From Companilactobacillus jidongensis (lineage in GTDB: Bacteria; Bacillota; Bacilli; Lactobacillales; Lactobacillaceae): 64,000 nucleotides of DNA. The stretch's first letter is position 1, and each line of letters starts with the position of its first letter. Shown here in pieces: positions 9,538-17,940 of the stretch. The stretch is from positions 124,001 to 188,000 of the forward strand of contig NZ_RHOP01000004.1 in assembly GCF_003946575.1 (NCBI RefSeq). Reading direction: 5' to 3'. The notes under the pieces were generated by a model, which was given only the letters and a program-made list of their open reading frames with translations, had not been told where the DNA came from and did not search any database. The position numbers and the translations under genes were made by a program.

Positions 9538-9576
9538 ATTGTGAATTCCTCCTTCGATATTTAACAAGTTCATTGT

Positions 9577-9590
9577 AGTAAGCGTATTCA
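9577..9590. promoter_or_regulatory. Candidate cre site between arcB and the sensor kinase
   Basis: On the minus strand TGAATACGCTTACT agrees with 13 of 14 positions of TGWAARCGYTWNCW. It lies in the 110-bp divergent intergenic region and could place either or both operons under CcpA control. Confidence 0.5.
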
Positions 9591-9647
9591 GAAAACTTCA
9601 CAGAACTTCAATTTTATTTATAAATTATTTTTTGGAGGTGTTTACAC

Positions 9648-10946
9648 TTGTTTAGTAACAACAATTTTATTATGCACGGAAGATGGCGCAGAACCGTTAT
9701 TGCCGCCACTTCCATCGCACTAGCATCACAAGTAAATTTTCAAATTTATGCACCAGGTTTTATTTTGACGCTGGCAGCATTATTATTACCGATATTCTTA
9801 TATTTCAATGACGACCTCAATCCAATCCAGCTATTATTCTGTATCGCAATGGCTTCGCCAATTTTTCGAGGATTGTTATTATACATTAGTCATGACGGCA
9901 GCATTGAGAAGATCATCCAGTTCGTGGTAACCGATATGGTCTTCTATCTTACCTACGGAATTATTTATTACTTCCTATATTGGCGGCGTGGTGTCCGTAA
10001 CAATAGTTCATTCTTTTTGACTATTCTGATCTGTGACTATGTCGCTAACTTCTTCGAAATCAGTTTACTGACCGATTTCTCCCACTATACATACGAGTTA
10101 TTCCAGATCATCTTCATTACTGCACTAGTCCGAACGATTATTAGTTGTCTATTGGCATTTCTTTATCATTACTTTACCTTGATGGTCCGCCAAGAAAAGC
10201 ATGAACAGCGTTATTATCAATTCATTTGGATCGCTGCTTCCGTCAAAAGCGAGGTCTACTTCATGAAAAAAAACATTTCCGAGATCGAAAATGTTATGAA
10301 GAACGCTTATCTTTTGAATCAAGATCTCAAGGACAAAGGAACTGACCAAAAACAACAAGATATGGCCTTAGACATTGCTCGTGATGTTCACGAAATAAAA
10401 AAAGACTATCAAAATGTTATTCGAGGACTGGGGGATTACTTCGGTTCTGACAACGATATGCCAATGATGCTCAGCGATGTGCTCAAAGTCATAACTAACT
10501 ATATTCGTGAATCGATCAAACAAAAGAGTCCTAATGTCGTGATCGAGGTTAAAAATAATCTCGACCTAGTCATCCCTAACCACTATTACTTAGTCTCGAT
10601 AATTTCAAATTTAATTTTCAATTCTGTTGATGCCTTAGATGATAAGGCCAATGGATTAGTCCGACTAACGGTCGAAGACAAGAACGACCAAGTTATATTA
10701 AACGTCTCCGATAACGGGATCGGTATGGACGAAGAAACCAAAGATATGATCTTTCAACCTGGCTTCACAACCAAATTCAATGAATCGGGTGATGTTTACC
10801 GCGGAATTGGTCTATCGCACGTTGCCTTATTAGTTAAAGAACAGTTTGACGGGACGATCCAAGTTGATTCACAATTGAATAAGGGAACCAATTTTAAAGT
10901 TACTCTCAATAAGAACAAACTACTTCAGGAGGAAACAGCCGAATGA
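9648..10946 (+). CDS. Sensor histidine kinase, GlnK/YcbA-like
   Basis: 432 residues starting with TTG, chosen because GGAGGTG lies 7 bp upstream. About six membrane segments fill residues 15-175. They are followed by a dimerisation helix with HEIKKDYQNVIRGL (probable phospho-accepting His) and a GHKL ATPase with N-box SNLIFNSVDAL, G1 DNGIGMD and G2 GIGLSHVALL. The partner response regulator overlaps by 4 bp. The pair resembles Bacillus YcbA/YcbB (GlnK/GlnL), which respond to glutamine. The divergent carbamoyltransferase operon is the natural candidate target, so the signal may be an arginine-family amino acid or ammonia. Confidence 0.82.
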   Translation: MFSNNNFIMHGRWRRTVIAATSIALASQVNFQIYAPGFILTLAALLLPIFLYFNDDLNPIQLLFCIAMASPIFRGLLLYISHDGSIEKIIQFVVTDMVFYLTYGIIYYFLYWRRGVRNNSSFFLTILICDYVANFFEISLLTDFSHYTYELFQIIFITALVRTIISCLLAFLYHYFTLMVRQEKHEQRYYQFIWIAASVKSEVYFMKKNISEIENVMKNAYLLNQDLKDKGTDQKQQDMALDIARDVHEIKKDYQNVIRGLGDYFGSDNDMPMMLSDVLKVITNYIRESIKQKSPNVVIEVKNNLDLVIPNHYYLVSIISNLIFNSVDALDDKANGLVRLTVEDKNDQVILNVSDNGIGMDEETKDMIFQPGFTTKFNESGDVYRGIGLSHVALLVKEQFDGTIQVDSQLNKGTNFKVTLNKNKLLQEETAE

Positions 10947-11776
10947 ATTTTTATATCGTAGATGACGACAAATCAATCACAATGATCCTGCATCGTATCA
11001 TTGATAAGAATATGAATAATAACGTAGTTGGTATCTCGACTGATGCTAAAAAAGCTCTGTCGGAAATAATGTTGTTGGATGTGGATATTGTTATCGTTGA
11101 TCTCTTGATGCCGCACATCAGTGGTATCGACTTAATCAAAAAACTCAAAGCATCCAAGAACAGTCTCAAATTCATCATGATTTCCCAAGTCCGTGATAAT
11201 GATTTGCGCGAGCAAGCCTATGAAGCAGGAATAGAATTCTTCATCGACAAACCAATCAACATGATCGAAGTAAAAACTGTTGTTGAAAAAGTTACTCAAA
11301 ATATCCAAATGGAGCGAAAGCTCTCCAGCATTCAGTCACTAATTGGCGGTAACGCTCCTTCTGCACCAATTGACGATGGTCACAAACAAAAAGAAAAAGT
11401 CCGATCTATTCTGACTTATCTAGGTATATCCTCTGAAAAAGGTGCATCTGACATTATGTCACTTTGTCAGATTATGACGACAAAAAAAATTAGCTTCAGT
11501 GAAGTTAATTTAGCCGATGAATACAACATCAACGAACAAGAGCGAAAGGTTCTACTACAAAGGATTCGTCGTTCAGTCAAAACTGGTCTAACTAATCTAG
11601 CAAATATCTCAATTGATAATCTCGGCGATGAAATCGTCGTCGAGTACTCCAACATGCTGTACGAATATCGCAACGTGAGAAATGAAATGCAGTTCTTGGA
11701 AGGCAATCGCAGCGCTGGAGGTAAAGTTTCACTGCAAAAGTTCTTTGACGGCTTAGTTGAGGAAAGTAAAAATTAA
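10943..11776 (+). CDS. Response regulator, GlnL/YcbB-like
   Basis: 277 residues. The N-terminal receiver domain has the acidic pocket in IVDDDKS, the phospho-acceptor Asp in IVIVDLLMPHISGID (about residue 53) and Lys in FIDKPI. The C-terminal region (about 150-270) is the YcbB-type DNA-binding domain, not a LuxR or OmpR helix-turn-helix. An ATGA overlap with the kinase stop shows translational coupling. A strong terminator follows. It most likely controls the divergent arcB-arcC-transporter operon; that is inferred from position. Confidence 0.83.
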   Translation: MNFYIVDDDKSITMILHRIIDKNMNNNVVGISTDAKKALSEIMLLDVDIVIVDLLMPHISGIDLIKKLKASKNSLKFIMISQVRDNDLREQAYEAGIEFFIDKPINMIEVKTVVEKVTQNIQMERKLSSIQSLIGGNAPSAPIDDGHKQKEKVRSILTYLGISSEKGASDIMSLCQIMTTKKISFSEVNLADEYNINEQERKVLLQRIRRSVKTGLTNLANISIDNLGDEIVVEYSNMLYEYRNVRNEMQFLEGNRSAGGKVSLQKFFDGLVEESKN

Positions 11777-11783
11777 CAAAAAA

Positions 11784-11815
11784 AAAGAGAGTCCACTCAC
11801 TGTGGACTCTCTTTT
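11784..11815 (+). terminator. Intrinsic terminator after the two-component system
   Basis: A 10-bp stem GAGAGTCCAC/GTGGACTCTC with a 5-nt loop, bordered by A and T runs. Confidence 0.9.
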
Positions 11816-11816
11816 A

Positions 11817-11889
11817 CTGACCAGGCTGGGTTCGAACCAGCGACCTCATGATTAACAGTCAAGCGCTCTACCAACTGAACTACTGATCA
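11817..11889 (-). tRNA. tRNA-Asn (GTT)
   Basis: 73 nt on the minus strand with a full cloverleaf. The acceptor stem is TGATCAG/CTGGTCA with one G-U pair and discriminator G. The D-arm is GTTC/GAGC, the anticodon loop CTGTTAA (anticodon GTT), and the T-arm GCTGG TTCGAAC CCAGC. No CCA is encoded. The anticodon stem CTTGA/TCATG has a T-T mismatch at the second pair (28:42), which is unusual. Confidence 0.92.
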
Positions 11890-12160
11890 ATTTATGTTGA
11901 AGAATATAACACCATTATAATTATATTGCAACTTTTTTAATTTAAAAATCAATTTATTGATAATTTTCTTATAACGCTGTATACGCTGTGCCTAGCCATC
12001 GTTTGATTATATTCATAATAAAGTTTTTTTTACCTAAAAAGCTTATCTAACAAGCTTTTATTAGAAAATTTTAATCTTCATTTAATTTCTTGTGTCTATT
12101 TCATCAAATTTGTTTTAAAATGTTATTTAAGCTCACAATTTGAAAGGAGAACTTATATAC

Positions 12161-13855
12161 ATGGTTAAAACATCAAATGCTGTAAAATCAAGGGCGTTTT
12201 ATATGAACCCTGATCGTTCAGTAGCAGTTATCAACTATAACGAGGAATATATTCAAGATATATTCCAACTGATCAATAGCGAAGGCTTTTTTAACTTAGT
12301 CAAACTATACTTAGACGAAAGTCAAAAGTCGTTGACCAATAGCTACGAGGGAGTCGATCCAAAAGATTACGTTAATACCTTGAAGGCAATTTTAATTGAT
12401 AATAAAGATGTTTATGGAAAATATGATAATGATCTCATCTTAAAAAGTATTGAAGATCTCTATTCATATTACCGTTCATACTTTAGAGTTTCTCTTATCA
12501 ACAAACACAATAGTGACATTGTCACAAGTGATTTCATGGACATCGACAATCACTTCAATGAAGTCGTTTTGCACCTCTATCGTGCCATTGAAGAAAAAAT
12601 CCAAGGTTTCACTAATCGTACATACCGTCAGATAAATGCTGGTACAAATGCCTGTGTCTTGACACAATCAATTGCATGGCCAATCCCTGCTGGCTACGAA
12701 AGCCTCCAGAGTATCCGTTTCTTAGATACATTGATGCTTCGTCCACCAATGATGATGCACACAAAATCAAACAAACGTGAGGGTGTCTTCAGTGCTGTTG
12801 ATAGCAATCCGATTGCTAAGTTCGATGGCAAACAAGAAGATTGGTTCTGCTTCCCCGCACGTATCGGTGAAAGTCTTGCTTATATTTACTTCCACCGTGA
12901 TTACTTTGTCAGTGGTGTTGCGCTAGCCAACTTGTTTGATGTTGCCGATGAAGCTAGTATCAAGGGGCAAAAGCCAGATGAAATTTTATTGTTCGGACTA
13001 GACGAAACTGAAGGCGATGTTTGCCACTACTATCACGATGAAGCAAATGATATCTGGGTCGGTGAAGTTCCATATAATGATAAGACAACATACTTCGGTT
13101 ACATGAAGAAGATGTGTCTAACACTTCATAACTTACACATGATCTACGAAGACCGCCTACCAATTCATGGTTCAATGGTTCGTATCAGTTTCTCAAATGG
13201 TAAAACAAAGTCAGTTGTCTTCTTCGGAGATTCTGGTGCCGGAAAATCTGAATCAATCGAAGCTCTGCAAGAAGTAGCTGACGATAAAATCATCGACATC
13301 GAAACCATCTTCGATGACATGGGTAGTTTTGCCTTTGATGAAGAGGGCAATGTTTACGCTCAAGGAACTGAAACCGGTGCTTTTGTGCGACTAGATGATT
13401 TAAGTAGTTCCGTTGCCTTCAACAATATGGATCGTGGTATTTACTTGAATCCTGAATTGAAGAATGCTCGTGTTATCTTACCGGCAAATACTTACAAGCG
13501 TGTGGTGGAACATCACAGTATTGACATGTGGGTCTACGCTAACAACTATGATGCAGAGATCGGTTTACACCAGTTCCCCGATGAAGATCAAGCTAAAGCA
13601 ACCTTTATCGATGGTAAAAGAAAAGCCCTTGGTACAACTGATGAAGTGGGTATGAGTACTACCTTCTTCGCCAATCCTTTCGGACCAGTACAAGAAGAAG
13701 AGAAGACTCGTCCAATCATCGACAAAGTTTTCAAAAAGTTATATACAGACAAAATTTATGTCGGTGAGATCTACACTCACCTTGGTTATGACAAATCAAA
13801 AGATAGTCTGAATGCGTCCGCCAAAGAACTCTTGAATCAATTGATGAATTTCTAA
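12161..13855 (+). CDS. PEP carboxykinase-like P-loop protein
   Basis: About 564 residues, cytoplasmic, with no membrane segment. A P-loop GDSGAGKSES at residues about 356-365 follows a long N-terminal domain and is followed by an acidic DIETIFDDMG segment. This layout resembles the PEP carboxykinase/HprK fold, and lactobacillar proteins of this size are often labelled ATP-dependent PEP carboxykinase. The loop differs from the classical GLSGTGKTT of the enzyme, so oxaloacetate decarboxylation is not assured; a kinase-like role is an alternative. The start at 12161 follows AAAGGAGAACTTATATAC. It is a single-gene unit closed by a terminator. Confidence 0.6.
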   Translation: MVKTSNAVKSRAFYMNPDRSVAVINYNEEYIQDIFQLINSEGFFNLVKLYLDESQKSLTNSYEGVDPKDYVNTLKAILIDNKDVYGKYDNDLILKSIEDLYSYYRSYFRVSLINKHNSDIVTSDFMDIDNHFNEVVLHLYRAIEEKIQGFTNRTYRQINAGTNACVLTQSIAWPIPAGYESLQSIRFLDTLMLRPPMMMHTKSNKREGVFSAVDSNPIAKFDGKQEDWFCFPARIGESLAYIYFHRDYFVSGVALANLFDVADEASIKGQKPDEILLFGLDETEGDVCHYYHDEANDIWVGEVPYNDKTTYFGYMKKMCLTLHNLHMIYEDRLPIHGSMVRISFSNGKTKSVVFFGDSGAGKSESIEALQEVADDKIIDIETIFDDMGSFAFDEEGNVYAQGTETGAFVRLDDLSSSVAFNNMDRGIYLNPELKNARVILPANTYKRVVEHHSIDMWVYANNYDAEIGLHQFPDEDQAKATFIDGKRKALGTTDEVGMSTTFFANPFGPVQEEEKTRPIIDKVFKKLYTDKIYVGEIYTHLGYDKSKDSLNASAKELLNQLMNF

Positions 13856-13900
13856 TTTAGAAAACGTGAGATAGACCACCTAGTCTATCATCAAATCGAA

Positions 13901-13948
13901 GACAAACTCTGGATTTACCGAAAGGCAAATCTAAAGTTTGTCTTTTTT
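13901..13948 (+). terminator. Intrinsic terminator after the PEPCK-like gene
   Basis: GACAAACT...AAGTTTGTC forms a long stem interrupted by G-U pairs, followed by TTTTTT. Confidence 0.85.
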
Positions 13949-14021
13949 ATTATTCATACATACAAAAACTATATAATTAATACAGTAATTCCATAAAATT
14001 TAGAAAGTGAGTAAATATACG

Positions 14022-15014
14022 ATGTCACTAATATCACTTAAAAATGTTACCAAACAAAGTAACGGTGTTACAGATTTGAAAAATATCAATCTCAATATAG
14101 ACAGCAACTCTAAAATTGGTATTAAAATAACACCCTCAGCCAGCAAAACATTATTTGAATTAATATCTGGCAACATTCCAATTTCCAGCGGATCAATAGT
14201 CAAAAACACTGATTCAATTATTTATGAATTACAAACTGACGGCTTTTATGACTCCTTCACCGTTAAAAAATATATTAAATTATTCAAAAAAATCTCTAAC
14301 GCTGATAATAAATATTTGAACTATCTCCAAGAGTTTTCTATTGAAGACATTTGGAATACTAAAATAAAAAACCTATCCTCTGATCAAAAAAGGAGAATAA
14401 GTCTATTCCGTATGTTTATATCTGCTCCATCGTTAATACTAATTGAAAGTCCATTGACTAATTTAACTGATGAGGGTATCGAACTATATCTCAAAGCCGT
14501 TGATTTTATTAGAAATTTCCATATAACAGTTTTGTTTACTTCTTACTATATGGAGGAGTTATTACTGCTAAGTGATGAAGTTTACCGTTATAACGATAAA
14601 CTTGGATTAGAAAAAATCGACATTGCCGAGGAGGATGATACGACAAATGACGATAGCGGCGAAAAATTCCACCCTCAGAATGTCTTTAAAGTTGCTTGTA
14701 AGATGGCTGATAAAACTATCTTCTTCAGTCCAGATGAGATTGATTTCATTGAAAGTATCAACTCGGTAAGCAATATTCGTATTGGAGATGAATATTATCC
14801 ATCTTCATTGACCATGAATGATTTGGAAGAAAAATTGGCACATTTTGGATTCTACCGCTGTCATCGCTCATATCTGGTCAATCTTCAACGCATATCAGAA
14901 TTAATTAGTTATTCACGAAACAGCTATACATTGATATTGAAAGGTTCTAACAAAGAAAAACTTCCCTTATCCAGAACCAAAATGGAAGATCTCCGAAAAT
15001 TAATTGAATCATAA
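14022..15014 (+). CDS. ABC ATPase-LytTR fusion regulator with degenerate ATPase
   Basis: About 330 residues in two parts. Residues 1-200 align with an ABC ATPase, but the Walker A region reads KITPSASKTL without the GxGK core, the signature reads LSSDQKRR instead of LSGGQ, and Walker B ends LILIESPLT. ATP hydrolysis is therefore doubtful. Residues about 225-330 form a LytTR DNA-binding domain (YRCHRSYLVNL, LPLSRTKMEDL). It lies 114 bp upstream of a complete ABC exporter whose promoter carries three direct repeats, so it is probably that exporter's regulator, perhaps touching it through the ATPase-like domain. The start at 14022 is favoured over a GTG 15 bp upstream. Confidence 0.78.
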   Translation: MSLISLKNVTKQSNGVTDLKNINLNIDSNSKIGIKITPSASKTLFELISGNIPISSGSIVKNTDSIIYELQTDGFYDSFTVKKYIKLFKKISNADNKYLNYLQEFSIEDIWNTKIKNLSSDQKRRISLFRMFISAPSLILIESPLTNLTDEGIELYLKAVDFIRNFHITVLFTSYYMEELLLLSDEVYRYNDKLGLEKIDIAEEDDTTNDDSGEKFHPQNVFKVACKMADKTIFFSPDEIDFIESINSVSNIRIGDEYYPSSLTMNDLEEKLAHFGFYRCHRSYLVNLQRISELISYSRNSYTLILKGSNKEKLPLSRTKMEDLRKLIES

Positions 15015-15029
15015 TATTAAATTTAACGT

Positions 15030-15078
15030 ACAACTCAGAGATTATCGGACACAGTTGGGCGATTTTTTAATACAATTG
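15030..15078 (+). repeat. Triple direct repeat, likely LytTR operator
   Basis: ACAACTC (15030), ACAGTTG (15051) and ACAATTG (15072) recur at an exact 21-bp period, two helical turns. The last copy overlaps the expected -35 region of a promoter whose -10 is TAATAT at 15092-15097. LytTR regulators typically bind such paired direct repeats. Confidence 0.65.
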
Positions 15079-15128
15079 TTCATTTTTCTCCTAATATAAA
15101 TTTTGCAAGCAACATAAAGGAGAAAGCA

Positions 15129-15983
15129 ATGACACAAACAGATTTAATTAACGTTCAACATCTATCGAAGCATTTCAAAGATCATAGTGCTTTAAAGGAT
15201 TTAAGTTTTTCTATAAAGGCTGGAGAAATCTTCGGATTTTTAGGACCATCAGGCGCAGGTAAAACTACAACCATCAAAATATTGACCGGGCAACTCAAAC
15301 AAACCACTGGATCAGCATCCGTGCTTGGTGTTCCGATTGAGAAGATAAACGAAGCTATATATGAACAAATTGGAATTGTTACTCATAACAGCGGTTTATA
15401 TGACAAACTATCCGTATATAAGAATTTAGAAATATTTGCTAAGTTATTAGGTATTAATAAATCACGAATTGATGAAATTCTTAAACGTGTTGGCCTATTT
15501 GAGGATAGAAATAAGGCAGCTGGGAAATTATCTCAAGGCATGCGTCAGCGTCTAGTTCTAGCACGCGCAGTTTTGCATAAACCAAAGGTATTATTCTTAG
15601 ATGAACCTGCTAGCGGATTAGATCCTAGCACTCAAATTGAAATTCATCGATTAATAATTGAATTAAAGAATAACGGGACTGCTATTTTTCTAACCACACA
15701 TAATATGGAGGAAGCTGACAAACTCTGCGATCATCTGGCTTTGTTAAATGATGGAAAAATCGTTGAAACAGGAACTCCGAGAGAATTACGTTTAAATCAC
15801 AACAAGAAAAAGCGTTACAAAATTCTACTTAAAAATAATGAAGAAGTTACCTTGTCACAATCCATGGAAACAACTCAAAAAATAAATTGGTGGATGACTA
15901 GTAACGAACTAGTAACGATCCATTCTTGTGAACCAACACTGGAGACAGTCTTTTTAGAAGTTACTGGGAGGAAATTAATTTGA
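15129..15983 (+). CDS. ABC exporter ATP-binding protein
   Basis: 284 residues, an intact ABC ATPase of the drug/antibiotic export type (DrrA/CcmA-like). Walker A GPSGAGKTT is at about residues 39-47, signature LSQGMRQR near 138, Walker B VLFLDEPASGLDP near 158 and the switch histidine in TTHNMEEAD near 190. The C-terminal extension of about 70 residues is typical of this subfamily. It overlaps the permease gene by 4 bp and starts after AAAGGAGAAAGCA. Together with the permease it should export an unidentified lipid, drug or peptide. The upstream LytTR fusion is the likely regulator. Confidence 0.88.
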   Translation: MTQTDLINVQHLSKHFKDHSALKDLSFSIKAGEIFGFLGPSGAGKTTTIKILTGQLKQTTGSASVLGVPIEKINEAIYEQIGIVTHNSGLYDKLSVYKNLEIFAKLLGINKSRIDEILKRVGLFEDRNKAAGKLSQGMRQRLVLARAVLHKPKVLFLDEPASGLDPSTQIEIHRLIIELKNNGTAIFLTTHNMEEADKLCDHLALLNDGKIVETGTPRELRLNHNKKKRYKILLKNNEEVTLSQSMETTQKINWWMTSNELVTIHSCEPTLETVFLEVTGRKLI

Positions 15984-16702
15984 ACTTATCACTTAGAAAA
16001 ATCAACGCTATCTTTCAATTAAAACTGCAGTCAATTATTACTAATGTATCCATAATGGTTGCTCCGATGCTCGCCGTTGGATTCGTACTTATTATGAAAA
16101 TATCGATGCCAAAAGAAGTTATGACCGGTGCGTTCTTACTAGGCTTCGGTGTCTTATTCAATGCCATCATGGGTGGAATTATGACGGGAAGTTACCCCCT
16201 TGCTGAAGAAAAAGAAAAGAACACTTTGAGGGTTCTCATGACATCATCAGTCAACGGTGCCGAATTTATAATCGGTAGTATTATTCCCTCAATAATCATG
16301 ATAATTATAGTAAATATAATTTTGGTTCCAATTGCAGGTGTATCAATGGATAAAATCAATTGGCCTATTTATCTTATTTATACAACTTTGAGCGGGTTCA
16401 TCAGTATACTAATTGGATACATAATCGGTATCTATTCAAAAAATCAAATGCAAGCCGGTAACCTTAGCATGCCTATTCTTTTGATTTTTACTATGACACC
16501 AATGTTCCAAATGATTAACAAAACAATTCAAAACATTGCTTCGTATACATATTCAGGAACTATCATAAATTTTATAAATAATATGCTTACGATAAAATAT
16601 ACAGTTGATTTCAAGGATATAACGGTTCTGATGACTTGGTTAATACTTAGTATTATTGTATTTATTTATGCCTATTCCAAACACGGTTTGGATTCAGAAT
16701 AA
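15980..16702 (+). CDS. ABC-2 type exporter permease
   Basis: 240 residues with six predicted membrane segments, an ABC-2 type permease. The conserved cytoplasmic EEKEKNTLRVLMTS segment after helix 2 is the usual coupling region of this family. Translation starts at a TTG that overlaps the ATPase stop codon, preceded by GGGAGGAAATTAA, so the two subunits are translationally coupled. It is short but complete for a half-transporter and probably works as a dimer. Confidence 0.85.
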   Translation: MNLSLRKINAIFQLKLQSIITNVSIMVAPMLAVGFVLIMKISMPKEVMTGAFLLGFGVLFNAIMGGIMTGSYPLAEEKEKNTLRVLMTSSVNGAEFIIGSIIPSIIMIIIVNIILVPIAGVSMDKINWPIYLIYTTLSGFISILIGYIIGIYSKNQMQAGNLSMPILLIFTMTPMFQMINKTIQNIASYTYSGTIINFINNMLTIKYTVDFKDITVLMTWLILSIIVFIYAYSKHGLDSE

Positions 16703-16752
16703 GCCTCGTATAACTAAAATTATAAAACAATCACTTCATTACCTTAAAAACC

Positions 16753-16834
16753 AAAAAGGATAGTTCCTCAAAACATGTCTTGTAAAGAAATGACTAACAT
16801 TTCTATTACACTTCACGCGGGATCTATCCTTTTT
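16753..16834. repeat. Long imperfect nested hairpin
   Basis: Outer arms AAAAAGGATAG and CTATCCTTTTT enclose a second hairpin (TGTAA-AGAAATG pairing with CATTTCT-A-TTACA, loop ACTAA). The T run at the end makes terminator function for the exporter operon possible. The size, about 80 bp, also suits a small palindromic mobile repeat. Confidence 0.6.
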
Positions 16835-16934
16835 TGATGAAATTTTAAATAACAAATTATACTGAACTCGAATTTTATTTACTAAGTATCCCTAGTAATA
16901 TTATAAACAAACCTATTATAATGGCGGTGATATT

Positions 16935-17354
16935 ATGGCGCTTGGAGATTTACTTCTTTTAGTAATCACACTGTTTTTTGTACTACTAGAAATCCTTCAA
17001 TCATCTCGTCCCCAAACTAAAAATAATTGGACCTATTTCTTTACGATAACGTCCGCACTACTATATGGATCACTTTTTTACTTTGGAGATTCATCATTTC
17101 TGATAATTGGTGAATTAACCACAACTATCATTATTTTTATAGCGACTGTCAAACAATTCATTTGGTATCCCAACATTTCAAAACTAAAATCATATCAACC
17201 ATGGATCAAAACTATAGCCATAATTTATCTAGTTATTGGGTTCTATTTGACTAAAATCGCCCAAATATCTCTCCTCACAATTATTACTATCTTTGCAATC
17301 ATTTTAGTTATTGGGACTATCCTATTATATTTTTTACTACTAAAAAAAGAGTAA
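16935..17354 (+). CDS. Small membrane protein, unknown function
   Basis: 139 residues with four or five hydrophobic segments and short, charged loops; it ends LLLKKE. GGCGGTGAT precedes the ATG. I do not recognise a family. It follows the exporter operon after a hairpin and may be transcribed from its own weak promoter. The gene is AT-rich like its neighbours, and no cysteine or metal motif is visible. Confidence 0.65.
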   Translation: MALGDLLLLVITLFFVLLEILQSSRPQTKNNWTYFFTITSALLYGSLFYFGDSSFLIIGELTTTIIIFIATVKQFIWYPNISKLKSYQPWIKTIAIIYLVIGFYLTKIAQISLLTIITIFAIILVIGTILLYFLLLKKE

Positions 17355-17378
17355 AAAAAACAGACCTTACGGTCTGTT
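17353..17378 (-). terminator. Intrinsic terminator
   Basis: AACAGACC/GGTCTGTT with a 4-nt loop is followed on the minus strand by eight Ts. It lies just after the stop of the small minus-strand gene. Confidence 0.85.
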
Positions 17379-17401
17379 AACAATTATCAAGGGTCGTATG
17401 A

Positions 17402-17620
17402 TTAAGCCTTCAATACTGCCTCAACCTTACCTTTCAATTCGTCGTTACTCATATCATTGTAAGGTTTGACTTCTGCTTCAGTCTTATCAGTGTTATGATT
17501 TGATGCTTCCATGAAATGATCCCAAAGGGCATCACGAACTGGTAGATCTGAATCGCTCCAGTCATAAACTTCACTCATTTTTTCATCTAACAAACTTCTT
17601 TTTTCAACTACTGCAGCCAT
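17402..17620 (-). CDS. Small conserved-looking protein, unknown function
   Basis: About 72 residues, acidic and probably helical (DEKMSEVYDWSDSDLPVRDALWDHFMEAS, here split by charged turns), with no signal peptide or membrane segment. The start at 17620 is preferred because AAAGGAAG precedes MAAVVEKR. Monocistronic with its own terminator. Not recognised; the length and composition would fit a small cytosolic stress-type protein, but this is only a description. Confidence 0.6.
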   Translation of the reverse strand: MAAVVEKRSLLDEKMSEVYDWSDSDLPVRDALWDHFMEASNHNTDKTEAEVKPYNDMSNDELKGKVEAVLKA

Positions 17621-17861
17621 ACTTAAAGCTTCCTTTCTAATTGATACAACTTTCATTGTACAATCCCTATTATAGTCGTTTATTTGCAGATGTTCAGTGA
17701 AAATGACTTTTAATTTACAAGTTCATAAATACATAAATATATTTTTATTAGTTGTTTCTCTTTTTGATTGACAGCATAAGTCTTAATACAATAAGCATTC
17801 ACTATTAATTTATGTGACTCTACCTCAAGCAATCCTATTTACAATATGTCATTATTGGCAC

Positions 17862-17893
17862 AAAAAATGACGTCCGACTTATGGACGCCATTA
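17862..17893 (-). terminator. Intrinsic terminator after the GH18 gene
   Basis: GGCGTCC/GGACGTC stem, minus strand, followed by six Ts, about 50 bp after the stop codon. The rest of 17657-17940 holds nothing I can identify. Confidence 0.75.
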
Positions 17894-17940
17894 TCATTTT
17901 ATGATTTTCAAATATCCAGGGAGTAAATATGTTGAAATCT

